Source: Nocardioides sp. W7 (lineage in GTDB: Bacteria > Actinomycetota > Actinomycetes > Propionibacteriales > Nocardioidaceae). From it: 64,000 nt of DNA. Made by a program: the position numbers and the translations under genes. The stretch spans positions 2,790,001 through 2,854,000 of the forward strand of contig NZ_CP095078.1 of NCBI RefSeq assembly GCF_022919075.1, read 5' to 3'. Of the stretch, positions 17,246 through 25,386 are shown one piece after another; the first letter of the stretch is position 1; each line of letters opens with the position of its first letter. Below the pieces are notes generated by a model. It saw only the letters and a list, made by a program, of their open reading frames with translations. It did not search any database and was not told the DNA's origin.

Positions 17246-18229
17246 ATGTCACTGCTGATCGCCGGTTCCATCGCCACCGACCACCTGATGGGCTACGCCG
17301 GGAAGTTCTCCGACTCCCTGGTGGTGGAGCAGCTGGACAAGATCTCGCTCTCCTTCCTCGTCGACGACCTGGAGATCCGGCGCGGTGGCGTCGCCGCCAA
17401 CATGTGCTTCGGTCTGGGCCGGCTCGGCCTGAACCCGGTCCTCGTCGGATCGGCCGGCGAGGACTTCGCCGACTACCGCTCGTGGCTGGAGCGGCACGGC
17501 GTGAACTGCTCCCACGTGCGGATCTCCGAGACCCGTCACACCGCCCGGTTCGTGTGCACGACCGACCCGACGGGCGCACAGATCGCCTCCTTCTACCCCG
17601 GCGCGATGAGCGAGGCCCGGCTGATGGAGCTCGGTCCGATCGTCGACCGGGTCGGGGCACCGACGTACGTCCTGATCGGTGCCGACGACCCGGACGGGAT
17701 GCTGCGCCACACCCAGGAGTGCCGCCAGCGCGGCTACCCGTTCATCGCCGACCCCAGCCAGCAGCTCGCGTTCAGTGGCGGCGAGCTGATCCGCGACCTC
17801 GTCGATGGGGCGGCGATCCTGTTCTCCAACGAGTACGAGTCCCACCTGATCGAGCAGAAGACCGGCTGGTCCGCCGAGGAGATTCTCTCCCGGGTCGGCA
17901 CCCAGGTGACCACCCTCGGTGCCCAGGGCGTCCGGGTGAGCCGGGTCGGCGAGCCCGACATCGTGCTCCCCGCAGCGAAGAACGTCACCGCCGTCGAGCC
18001 GACCGGGGTCGGCGACGCCTTCCGGTCCGGCTTCCTGGCCGCCGTCACCTGGGGCGTCGACCACGAGCGTGCGGCCCAGGTCGGGTGCGTGCTCGCGGCG
18101 TACGTCGTGGAGACGGTGGGCACCCAGGAGTACACCTTCACCCGCGACCAGTTCCTGGGCCGCCTGGAGGAGTCCTACGGCCCCGAGGCGGCCAAGGACA
18201 TCGAGCCGCACCTCGCGCTGGTGCGCTGA
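17246..18229 (+). CDS. adoK: Adenosine kinase (PfkB family)
   Basis: The 327-residue ribokinase-fold kinase has the N-terminal PfkB signature region RRGGVAANMCFGLGRLG, a sugar-lid segment, and the C-terminal motif VTAVEPTGVGDAFRSGFLAA with the catalytic base in GVGDAF (about residue 258). Its opening MSLLIAGSIATDHLMGYAG and position between erpA and ctaC match M. tuberculosis AdoK (Rv2202c), which phosphorylates adenosine in purine salvage. Other PfkB sugar kinases cannot be excluded by sequence alone. The TAGTCT box 8 nt before the ATG predicts a leaderless or nearly leaderless mRNA. Confidence 0.85.
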   Translation: MSLLIAGSIATDHLMGYAGKFSDSLVVEQLDKISLSFLVDDLEIRRGGVAANMCFGLGRLGLNPVLVGSAGEDFADYRSWLERHGVNCSHVRISETRHTARFVCTTDPTGAQIASFYPGAMSEARLMELGPIVDRVGAPTYVLIGADDPDGMLRHTQECRQRGYPFIADPSQQLAFSGGELIRDLVDGAAILFSNEYESHLIEQKTGWSAEEILSRVGTQVTTLGAQGVRVSRVGEPDIVLPAAKNVTAVEPTGVGDAFRSGFLAAVTWGVDHERAAQVGCVLAAYVVETVGTQEYTFTRDQFLGRLEESYGPEAAKDIEPHLALVR

Positions 18230-18247
18230 CCCTCCCGATCGGGCAGC

Positions 18248-18487
18248 TCAGGTCAGCCGGCGCACCAGGTAGCGGGGCACGTCGTCGTCGGCGCGGTCCT
18301 CGCCGAGGTACTCCTGCCCGCGCATCCGGCACCACGCCGGTACGTCGTGGCGCGCGGCGACGTCGGTGGCCACCACGGCCACCACGCCGCCGAGCGGCAC
18401 CTGCGGGAACCGCTTGCCGAGCTCGATGACCGGCAGCGGGCAGAGCAGGCCGCGGCAGTCGAGCTCGACGTCGACCGGGGTGTTCAC
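18248..18487 (-). CDS. TusA-family sulfurtransferase
   Basis: The 79-residue protein from GTG 18487 contains ELDCRGLLCPLPVIELGK, the TusA signature, with the persulfide-carrying cysteine C16 in the CPxP motif. TusA proteins accept sulfur from cysteine desulfurases and pass it to tRNA thiolation or other acceptors. The gene overlaps the preceding cysteine desulfurase stop as GTGA, so donor and acceptor are encoded as a pair. A second CxxxG region (AWCRMRGQEYLGE) near the end is atypical of E. coli TusA. Confidence 0.85.
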   Translation of the reverse strand: MNTPVDVELDCRGLLCPLPVIELGKRFPQVPLGGVVAVVATDVAARHDVPAWCRMRGQEYLGEDRADDDVPRYLVRRLT

Positions 18488-19647
18488 AGGCCCGCGTCCG
18501 CGCGGATCGCGGTGACCACCTCGGGCAGCGCGGCCAGGAAGGCGTCGACGTCGTCGGCGGTCGCGTCGCGGGCGAGCGAGAGCCGCACGTTGCCGTGCGT
18601 CAGCGCGCCCATCGCGGCCAAGACCCGGCTCGGCTCCAGGCTCGACGAGGTGCACGCGGAGCCGCTCGCGACCGAGAACCCGCGGCGGGCCAGGCCGTCG
18701 ACCAGCGCCTCGCCGTCGACGTAGAGGCACGAGAACGTCAGCAGGTGGGGGAGCCGGCCCACCGGGTCGCCGACCACCTCGACGTCCGGGACGGCGGCCA
18801 CGCCGGCCCGCACCCGGTCCACGAGCGCCGCCTGCCGGGCGTTGACCGCGTCGCGCTCGCCAACGACCGCCTGCAGTGCCGCCGCGGCGGCCAGGGCGGC
18901 GGGGACGTTCTCGAAGCCGGAGACCCGCTCGTCGACCCGGTCGTCGCCCGGGAACGGCGTCGTCCAGCGCACCCCCTTGCGCACCAGCAGCACCCCGATC
19001 CCGGCCGGACCGCCCCACTTGTGAGCCGAGCCTGCGGCGGCCGACCAGCCGGCCGGCAGGGGGAGCCGGCCCATCGACGCGCAGGCGTCGACGAACAGCG
19101 GCACCTGCGACGAGGCGTCGTGCAGCGCGGCAGCGACCTCGGCGACGGGCTGCAGCGTGCCGACCTCGTGGTTGGCGCTCTGCACGGCGACCAGCCCGAT
19201 CCCGGGGGAGCCGGCCGCCGCGGCGACGTCGTCGGGCGCGACCCGCCCCCACGGGTCGACCGGCACCTCCACGTGGCCCTCGGGGCGGCGCCACCGGGCG
19301 GCGTGGACGACGGCGGAGTGCTCGACCGCGGTCATCACCACCCGGTCGCCGAGCCCCGGCCGCGCCGCGAGCAGGCCGAGCAGGCCGCGGTGCACCGCCT
19401 CGGTGCCCGAGGAGGTGAAGGAGACCTCGTCGGGGCGCACACCCAGGCACTCCGCCACGACCGCCCGGGCGTTGTCGAGAAGCAGCCGCGCGTTGCGGGC
19501 CGGACCGTGCAGCCGGCGCGGGTCGGCGTACCCCTGGTCGAGCGCGGCCAGGAGGGTCTCGCGCGCCGCCGGATGCAGGGACTCCGCCGAGGCGGTGTCG
19601 AAGTAGCGGGGCAGGGGTACCCCGGACCGGGCCGCTGCATTTGTCAC
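18484..19647 (-). CDS. Cysteine desulfurase (NifS/IscS-like, class V aminotransferase)
   Basis: The 387-residue PLP enzyme removes sulfur from cysteine as a protein-bound persulfide. The PLP lysine is K210 in SAHKWGG. The active-site cysteine C332 lies in SGSACTSSSLEPS, the extended loop of group I (NifS/IscS) desulfurases. EHSAVV and SANHEVGTLQP motifs bind the cofactor. The gene is followed by a TusA-type sulfur acceptor rather than iscU or sufE. It therefore probably feeds a thiolation route instead of cluster assembly. It is divergent from ctaC, 96 bp away. Confidence 0.92.
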   Translation of the reverse strand: MTNAAARSGVPLPRYFDTASAESLHPAARETLLAALDQGYADPRRLHGPARNARLLLDNARAVVAECLGVRPDEVSFTSSGTEAVHRGLLGLLAARPGLGDRVVMTAVEHSAVVHAARWRRPEGHVEVPVDPWGRVAPDDVAAAAGSPGIGLVAVQSANHEVGTLQPVAEVAAALHDASSQVPLFVDACASMGRLPLPAGWSAAAGSAHKWGGPAGIGVLLVRKGVRWTTPFPGDDRVDERVSGFENVPAALAAAAALQAVVGERDAVNARQAALVDRVRAGVAAVPDVEVVGDPVGRLPHLLTFSCLYVDGEALVDGLARRGFSVASGSACTSSSLEPSRVLAAMGALTHGNVRLSLARDATADDVDAFLAALPEVVTAIRADAGL

Positions 19648-19697
19648 ACCGGGAACCTACCGGGTGCCCCGCTCCCGCGACCGGCGTGCGATTCGGA

Positions 19698-19703
19698 TAG
19701 TGT
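19698..19703 (+). promoter_or_regulatory. Putative ctaC -10 box
   Basis: TAGTGT lies 40 nt upstream of the TTG start chosen for ctaC, leaving room for a short leader with the GAGAGGAAGG ribosome site at 19727-19736. Confidence 0.4.
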
Positions 19704-19743
19704 TCGGCAGTACTTGTGAATGCCCGAGAGGAAGGCTCCAGCG

Positions 19744-20676
19744 TTGAGTCTGCAACTCCCCAGGCGCGGGACCGGAGGGCGCGGATACCTCCGCCGCCTG
19801 CTCCTGATCTCCGTGCTCGGTGTCAGCGTCGTAGCCCTCGCCGGCTGTGGATCCGATAGCGGCCAATGGAAGCGGCTGGCGATGCCCGAGCCGGCGACCA
19901 AGCAGGGCGAGCACACCCTCGACCTGTGGCAGGGCGCGTGGATCGCTGCCCTGATCACCGGTGTCGTGGTGTGGGGACTCATCGCCTGGGTCGTCATCCG
20001 CTACCGCCGCCGCAGCGACGACGAGATCCCGATCCAGACCCGTTACAACCTGCCGCTCGAGATCTTCTACACGATCGCGCCGATCATGATGGTCGTCGTC
20101 TTCTTCCAGCAGACCGTCGAGACCCAGAACGTCCTGCTCGACCGCTCCAAGGAGCCCGAGAACATCGTCGAGGTCACTGCTCAGCAGTGGAGCTGGGCGT
20201 TCAACCACGGCGTCGGCGAGCTCGACTACAGCGCCGACGAGGAGGGGGAGAACGACGACGACACCTTCCCCTACGCGAAGTACGCCTACGTCTCCGGCAC
20301 CGGGTCCGACATCCCGACGCTCTACCTGCCGGTCGGCGTCACCACGCGGTTCAACCTGCACTCACCCGACGTCATCCACGACTTCGGCGTCCCCGGCTTC
20401 CTGATGAAGATGGACGTCATCCCGGGTCGGGTGAACTCCTTCGAGGTCACCCCCCAGACGACCGGCACCTTCGCCGGCAAGTGCTACGAGCTCTGCGGGG
20501 TCTACCACTCGCGGATGCTCTTCGAGGTGAAGATCGTCAGCGTCGAGGAGTACGACGCCCACGTCGACGGCCTCGTCGAGCAGGGCGCGACCTCCGAGAA
20601 GCCCCTGATCGGCGGCAGCTACGCCGACACGCAGGTGGGTCTCGATTCCGACGAGCACGAGGGAGCAGCAGAGTGA
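19744..20676 (+). CDS. ctaC: Cytochrome c oxidase subunit II (lipoprotein)
   Basis: Subunit II accepts electrons from the cytochrome cc of QcrC through its binuclear CuA centre. From TTG 19744 the product is 310 residues with a lipoprotein signal (ALAGC, C35), two transmembrane helices at about 58-80 and 95-118, and a cupredoxin domain. The CuA ligands are visible as C247, C251, H255 and M258 in [12 protein letters not shown]. An ATG at 19720 is in frame but lies before the ribosome site GAGAGGAAGG, so I prefer the TTG. It overlaps ctaD by GTGA. Confidence 0.93.
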   Translation: MSLQLPRRGTGGRGYLRRLLLISVLGVSVVALAGCGSDSGQWKRLAMPEPATKQGEHTLDLWQGAWIAALITGVVVWGLIAWVVIRYRRRSDDEIPIQTRYNLPLEIFYTIAPIMMVVVFFQQTVETQNVLLDRSKEPENIVEVTAQQWSWAFNHGVGELDYSADEEGENDDDTFPYAKYAYVSGTGSDIPTLYLPVGVTTRFNLHSPDVIHDFGVPGFLMKMDVIPGRVNSFEVTPQTTGTFAGKCYELCGVYHSRMLFEVKIVSVEEYDAHVDGLVEQGATSEKPLIGGSYADTQVGLDSDEHEGAAE

Positions 20677-22427
20677 CTGCCACCGCGAGCAGGCCGGCCA
20701 TCGCTCCGGCCCGCAAGCCGCTGGGCCAGGAGCTGGTCCGGATCATGACCACCACCGATCACAAGCTGATCGGCAAGATGTACCTGATCACGTCGTTCGT
20801 GTGGTTCCTGATCGGTGGCCTGATGGCGCTGCTGATCCGCTCCGAGCTGGCCTACCCGGGCAACCAGATCGTCAACGACGAGCTCTACAACCAGCTGTTC
20901 ACGATGCACGGCACGATCATGCTGCTGCTCTTCGCGACGCCGTTGTTCTTCGGGTTCGCGAACGTGATCATGCCGCTGCAGATCGGCTCCCCGGACGTCG
21001 CGTTCCCTCGTCTGAACATGTTCAGCTACTGGCTGTTCCTGTTCGGCGGCCTGATCGCGGCCTCCGGCTTCCTGACCCCGCAGGGCGCGGCCGACTTCGG
21101 TTGGTTCGCCTACACCCCGCTCTCCGACGCCGTGCGCTCGCCGGGCGTGGGCGGTGACCTGTGGATCATGGGCCTGTGGATGGCCGGCCTCGGCACGATC
21201 CTCGGCGCGGTCAACTTCATCACCACGATCATCTGCATGCGCGCCCCCGGCATGACGATGTTCCGGATGCCGCTGTTCGTGTGGAACACCCTGATCACCT
21301 CGCTGCTCGTGCTGATCGCGTTCCCGGTGCTCGCCGGCGCGCTGCTCTCGCTCGAGGCCGATCGACAGATCGGGGCCCACGTCTTCGACACCGCCCACGG
21401 CGGCGCGATCCTGTGGCAGCACCTGTTCTGGTTCTTCGGGCACCCGGAGGTCTACATCATCGCGCTGCCGTTCTTCGGCATCGTGACGGAGATCCTCCCG
21501 GTGTTCAGCCGCAAGCCGATCTTCGGCTACGTCGGCCTGGTCGGCGCGACGCTCGGCATCGCGATCCTCTCGGTCGCGGTGTGGGCGCACCACATGTTCG
21601 TCACGGGGGCGGTCGACCTACCGTTCTTCTCCGGTATGACGTTCTTGATCGCGGTGCCGACCGGAGTGAAGTTCTTCAACTGGATCGGCACGATGTGGGG
21701 CGGGTCGTTGTCCTTCGACACCCCGATGCTGTGGTCGATCGGCTTCCTCACGACCTTCCTCTTCGGTGGTCTGACCGGCATCATCCTGGCCAGCCCGCCG
21801 CTCGACTTCCACGTCTCCGACTCCTACTTCGTGGTCGCGCACTTCCACTACGTCGTCTTCGGCACCGTGGTGTTCGCGATGTTCGCCGGGTTCTACTTCT
21901 GGTGGCCGAAGATGACCGGTCGGATGCTCGACGAGCGCCTCGGCAAGCTGCACTTCTGGCTGCTGTTCGTCGGCTTCCACACGACGTTCCTGGTCCAGCA
22001 CTGGCTGGGTGTCGAGGGCATGCCGCGTCGCTACGCCGACTACCTGCCCGGCGACGGCTTCACCACCCTCAACCAGGTCTCGACCATCGGTGCCTTCCTG
22101 CTCAGCGCCTCGACGTTGCCGTTCTTCTACAACGTCTACGTGTCGCGCCGGGCTCCGAAGGTGGAGGTCGACGACCCGTGGGGCTGGGGCCGCTCGCTGG
22201 AGTGGGCCACCAGCTGCCCGCCGCCGCGCCACAACTTCGTGACGATCCCGCGGATCCGCTCGGAGTCCCCGGCCTTCGACCTCCACCACCCGGAGATCGC
22301 CGCGCTGGAGCTCGAGGAGAACACCGCGGCCCGGGACGGGAAGCCGGCGGACGCACCTGACATGGAGGGCCGGGCGGAGATGCTCGACGACCGGACCCAC
22401 GGCGACGACCAGGAGGGCAAGCACTGA
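20673..22427 (+). CDS. ctaD: Cytochrome c oxidase subunit I (aa3 type)
   Basis: The 584-residue heme-copper oxidase core subunit, 12 helices, reduces oxygen to water and pumps protons. Heme ligands lie in [11 protein letters not shown] and [11 protein letters not shown]. CuB ligands and the cross-linked His-Tyr are in FFGHPEVYI and WAHHMF. The Glu in GHPEVY marks A1-type oxidases. A C-terminal polar tail of about 60 residues (acidic, containing [10 protein letters not shown]) extends into the cytoplasm. GTG start, GTGA overlap with ctaC; the stop overlaps the ctaF ATG by one base. Confidence 0.97.
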   Translation: MTATASRPAIAPARKPLGQELVRIMTTTDHKLIGKMYLITSFVWFLIGGLMALLIRSELAYPGNQIVNDELYNQLFTMHGTIMLLLFATPLFFGFANVIMPLQIGSPDVAFPRLNMFSYWLFLFGGLIAASGFLTPQGAADFGWFAYTPLSDAVRSPGVGGDLWIMGLWMAGLGTILGAVNFITTIICMRAPGMTMFRMPLFVWNTLITSLLVLIAFPVLAGALLSLEADRQIGAHVFDTAHGGAILWQHLFWFFGHPEVYIIALPFFGIVTEILPVFSRKPIFGYVGLVGATLGIAILSVAVWAHHMFVTGAVDLPFFSGMTFLIAVPTGVKFFNWIGTMWGGSLSFDTPMLWSIGFLTTFLFGGLTGIILASPPLDFHVSDSYFVVAHFHYVVFGTVVFAMFAGFYFWWPKMTGRMLDERLGKLHFWLLFVGFHTTFLVQHWLGVEGMPRRYADYLPGDGFTTLNQVSTIGAFLLSASTLPFFYNVYVSRRAPKVEVDDPWGWGRSLEWATSCPPPRHNFVTIPRIRSESPAFDLHHPEIAALELEENTAARDGKPADAPDMEGRAEMLDDRTHGDDQEGKH

Positions 22428-22843
22428 TGAAGGCCGAAGCCTGGATCTTCGCGGCCTGCACCATCTTCCTGGTGCTGGTCACCCCGGCGTACTGGCTGGT
22501 CACCGACGCCAGCGACCACGGTGGCGACTGGACCGGTACGTCCGCGCTGTTCATGACCACCCTGCTGACCGCCATGGTCACGCTCTACCTCGGCTTCCAC
22601 GCCCGCCGGATGGACCCCCGTCCGGAGGACCGCAAGGAGGCCGAGATCGCCGACGGTGCCGGGGAGCTCGGGTTCTTCCCGCCGTACTCCTGGTGGCCGC
22701 TGTGGTGTGCGCTGACGCTGAGCGTCATCGTCTTCGCCCTGGCCATGACCGCCTGGTGGCTGGTCATCATCGGCGCCGCGCTGGGCTCGCTCGCCCTGAG
22801 CGGCCTGATCTTCGAGTACTACCGCGGAGAGCACGCGCACTGA
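22427..22843 (+). CDS. ctaF: Cytochrome c oxidase subunit IV (actinobacterial CtaF)
   Basis: The 138-residue protein has four transmembrane helices and opens [23 protein letters not shown], the actinobacterial subunit IV family. Positions GFFPPYSWWPLW match the conserved loop before helix 3. It is a structural subunit of the aa3 oxidase in the bc-aa3 supercomplex. It starts within the ctaD stop (TGATG), so it is translationally coupled, and it is the last gene of ctaC-ctaD-ctaF. Confidence 0.92.
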   Translation: MKAEAWIFAACTIFLVLVTPAYWLVTDASDHGGDWTGTSALFMTTLLTAMVTLYLGFHARRMDPRPEDRKEAEIADGAGELGFFPPYSWWPLWCALTLSVIVFALAMTAWWLVIIGAALGSLALSGLIFEYYRGEHAH

Positions 22844-22865
22844 CGCACCCGTGACGCGCGCAGCA

Positions 22866-22885
22866 CCGGCAGGTTTCTCTGCCGG
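22866..22885 (+). terminator. Hairpin after ctaF
   Basis: A 7-bp stem (ccggcag/ctgccgg) with a gtttct loop starts 23 nt past the ctaF stop. It is a weak terminator candidate for the oxidase operon. Confidence 0.45.
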
Positions 22886-22909
22886 CGGGTGCGCGCGGTT
22901 ACGCTTGAC

Positions 22910-22939
22910 GAGCCGCCGGACGTCCACGTCCGGCGGCTC
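22910..22939 (+). terminator. 14-bp perfect hairpin upstream of L,D-transpeptidase
   Basis: The sequence gagccgccggacgt at 22910-22923 is followed after 2 nt by its exact complement at 22926-22939, 24 nt before the transpeptidase start. It could terminate the ctaCDF transcript or form a structured leader for the next gene. Confidence 0.55.
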
Positions 22940-22963
22940 GCCGCGTCCTTCCTGGAGTTCTGC

Positions 22964-24187
22964 ATGTTCGTGAGCCGTGCCCGCTCGGCCCTCGTCACCG
23001 GCACCGCACTGGTGCTCGCCGCCGCCCTGACGGCCTGCGACGCGGGCTCCGCCTTCACCGGATCCGCTGGGGACGATCCATCCCCTGCCGCATCGGAGGC
23101 CGCCGCCGCGGCGCAGAGCGGCCGGGTGCACGCCAACGTGCGCACCGGTGCGACCGACGTGCCGGTCGACCAGGTGCTGGCAGTGCGCGCCGAAGGCTCC
23201 CGGCTCACGAGCGTCTCGGTCGCCCCCACCTCTGGTGACGGGGCGGGCGAGGTCGCGGGCGCGCTGAGCGCTGACGAGACCTCCTGGACCGCGACCGGAC
23301 TGCTGGAGCCCGGCACGTCGTACGTCCTGCGCGCCCGCGCGAGCGCCGCCGACGGCGCGACCGTGCGGCGGGTCGCGCGGTTCAGCACCCGGGAGCTCTC
23401 GCTCGAGGAGCAGACCTACGCCTCCGTCGCCCCGCTCGCCGGCGAGACCGTCGGGGTCGGGATGCCGGTCGTGGTCTCCTTCGACGTCCCGGTGACCGAT
23501 CGGGCCTCGATCGAGCAGCACCTGCACGTCACCTCCAGCCCGGTCCAGCGGGGCAGCTGGCGCTGGATCAGCGACACCGAGGTGCACTGGCGTCCGAAGA
23601 GGTACTGGCGGGCCGGCACCGACGTGACCGTCGACGTCGACATCAACTCGGTGCCCGCCGGCGGCGGGGTGTACGGCCAGGAGAGCCGGCGGATCGAGTT
23701 CCACGTCGGCGACGCCAACGTCTACAAGGTCGATGCGAAGAGCCACCAGATGCAGGTGTTCAGCAACGGCAAGCTGCTCCGGAAGCTGCCGATCACGACG
23801 GGCAAGGCCGGGTTCACGACCCGCTCGGGCACCAAGGTGATCATGGAGAAGTCCGAGAAGCGGCGGATGAACTCCGAGACGGTCGGCATCGCCGCGGGCA
23901 GCTCGGAGGCCTACGACATCAACGACGTGCGCTGGGCGATGCGGCTGACCCACTCCGGGGAGTTCATCCACGCCGCCCCGTGGTCGGTGGGCTCCCAGGG
24001 GCGCGAGAACGTCAGCCACGGCTGCACCGGCCTGAGCACCGCCGACGCCGGCTGGCTCTACGCCATGAGCAAGCGTGGCGATGTCGTCGAGTACGTCGGC
24101 ACCGACCGGCCGATGACCCTCGACAACGGGTACGGCGACTGGAACGCCTCGTTCGCCGACTACCGCCAGGGCTCCGCGCTCAGCTGA
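22964..24187 (+). CDS. L,D-transpeptidase lipoprotein (LdtMt2-like)
   Basis: The enzyme forms 3-3 peptidoglycan cross-links. The 407-residue product from ATG 22964 (CTGGAG 6 nt upstream) has a lipoprotein signal with lipobox LTAC (C25), two bacterial Ig-like domains at about 50-145 and 150-250, and a YkuD catalytic domain. The catalytic motif SHGCTGLS places the nucleophile at C354, the same number as in M. tuberculosis LdtMt2, with a histidine in EFIHAAPW. A short C-terminal tail (NASFADYRQG) matches the family end. Confidence 0.93.
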   Translation: MFVSRARSALVTGTALVLAAALTACDAGSAFTGSAGDDPSPAASEAAAAAQSGRVHANVRTGATDVPVDQVLAVRAEGSRLTSVSVAPTSGDGAGEVAGALSADETSWTATGLLEPGTSYVLRARASAADGATVRRVARFSTRELSLEEQTYASVAPLAGETVGVGMPVVVSFDVPVTDRASIEQHLHVTSSPVQRGSWRWISDTEVHWRPKRYWRAGTDVTVDVDINSVPAGGGVYGQESRRIEFHVGDANVYKVDAKSHQMQVFSNGKLLRKLPITTGKAGFTTRSGTKVIMEKSEKRRMNSETVGIAAGSSEAYDINDVRWAMRLTHSGEFIHAAPWSVGSQGRENVSHGCTGLSTADAGWLYAMSKRGDVVEYVGTDRPMTLDNGYGDWNASFADYRQGSALS

Positions 24188-24216
24188 CCCGGACTCGGCC
24201 CGGACACCGCCCGGGC

Positions 24217-25251
24217 TCAGTCCGCCAGCAGCTCGCGCACCCGGGGCGCTACCTCGGTGCCGTACAGCTCCACGGAGCGCATCAGGTGCTCGTGCGGCAT
24301 CGGGCCGTTGCTGTACTTCAGGTCGAAGCGGTCGATCCCGAGCACCCGCACGGTGGCCGCGATCTTCTGGGCCACGGTCTCGGGGGAGCCGACGTAGAGC
24401 GAGCCGCCGGACACCTCCCGCTCGAAGTCGAGGCGCGAGGCCGGCGGCCAGCCGCGCTCGGCGCCGATCCGGTCGCGGTTGGCCTTGAAGTGCGGGAACA
24501 GCAGCTCCTTGGCCTGCTCGTCGGTGTCGAAGACGAACCCGGGGGAGTGCACCAGGATCGGCAGCGTCGGCTGGTCGAGCTCGTCGAGCGCCCGCCGGTA
24601 GAGGTCGGCGTACGGCGCGAACCGGGCCGGCTCGCCGCCGATGATCGCCAGGGCCAGCGGGAAGCCGTAGCGGGCGGCGCGGACGACGGACTCGGGTGAG
24701 CCACCGACGCCGACCCAGGCGGGCAGGCTCCCGCGCTCGGTCTTCGGGTAGACCTCGGCGCCCACCAGCGGACGTCGTACCGTCCCCTCCCAGGAGACCT
24801 CGCCCTCGGACCGCAGGGCGGCGAACAGGTCGAGCTTCTCGCTGAACAGCCGCTCGTAGTCGCCGAGATCGAGGCCGAACAGCGGGAAGGACTCGGTGAA
24901 CGAGCCCCGACCCAGGGTCACCTCCGCGCGGCCCCGCGAGATCGCGTCGAGGGTGGCGAACCGCTCGTAGACGCGGACCGGGTCGTCGGAGCTCAGCACC
25001 GTCACGGCCGTGCCCAGCACGATCCGCTCGGTCCGCGCCGCGATCGCGCTCAGCACGATGTCGGGGGCCGACACGGCGTAGTCGTCGCGGTGGTGCTCCC
25101 CGACCCCGAACGCATCGACGCCGACCCGGTCGGCCAGCACGCCCTGCTCGACGGTGTTGCGGACCACCTCGGCGTGCGAGAGGGGAGTGCCGTCGAGGTC
25201 GACGGTGACGTCGCCGAACGTGTCGAGGCCGAGCTGGAGGCCGGTGCCCAT
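24217..25251 (-). CDS. LLM-class flavin-dependent oxidoreductase
   Basis: The 344-residue luciferase-like monooxygenase/F420 oxidoreductase-fold protein starts MGTGLQLGLDTFGDV and has DAFGVGEHHRDDYAVSAPDIVL, typical of the Atu2307/SP_0267 LLM subgroup. It would use FMN or F420; the substrate is unknown. The ATG at 25251 has AAGGAC 6 nt upstream. It is convergent with the transpeptidase gene (29 nt apart) and is separated from qcrB by a strong terminator, so it is its own unit. Confidence 0.87.
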   Translation of the reverse strand: MGTGLQLGLDTFGDVTVDLDGTPLSHAEVVRNTVEQGVLADRVGVDAFGVGEHHRDDYAVSAPDIVLSAIAARTERIVLGTAVTVLSSDDPVRVYERFATLDAISRGRAEVTLGRGSFTESFPLFGLDLGDYERLFSEKLDLFAALRSEGEVSWEGTVRRPLVGAEVYPKTERGSLPAWVGVGGSPESVVRAARYGFPLALAIIGGEPARFAPYADLYRRALDELDQPTLPILVHSPGFVFDTDEQAKELLFPHFKANRDRIGAERGWPPASRLDFEREVSGGSLYVGSPETVAQKIAATVRVLGIDRFDLKYSNGPMPHEHLMRSVELYGTEVAPRVRELLAD

Positions 25252-25334
25252 GGTGGTGTCCTTCGCTAGTTGGTTGCCTGTTCAACCACCACTGGTGGGC
25301 GGCGCATTCCGGCCCTCTCGCGGTGCGGGAAAGG

Positions 25335-25368
25335 CACGAGGGCCCCGGGAGATCCCGGGGCCCTCGTG
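25335..25368 (-). terminator. qcrB terminator
   Basis: A perfect 16-bp stem (cacgagggccccggga at 25335-25350 and complement at 25353-25368) has a 2-nt centre and is followed on the minus strand by CCTTTCCC. It starts 18 nt after the qcrB stop and closes the ctaE-qcrCAB operon. Confidence 0.8.
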
Positions 25369-25386
25369 GTGGTGCAGGTGCGGTGC

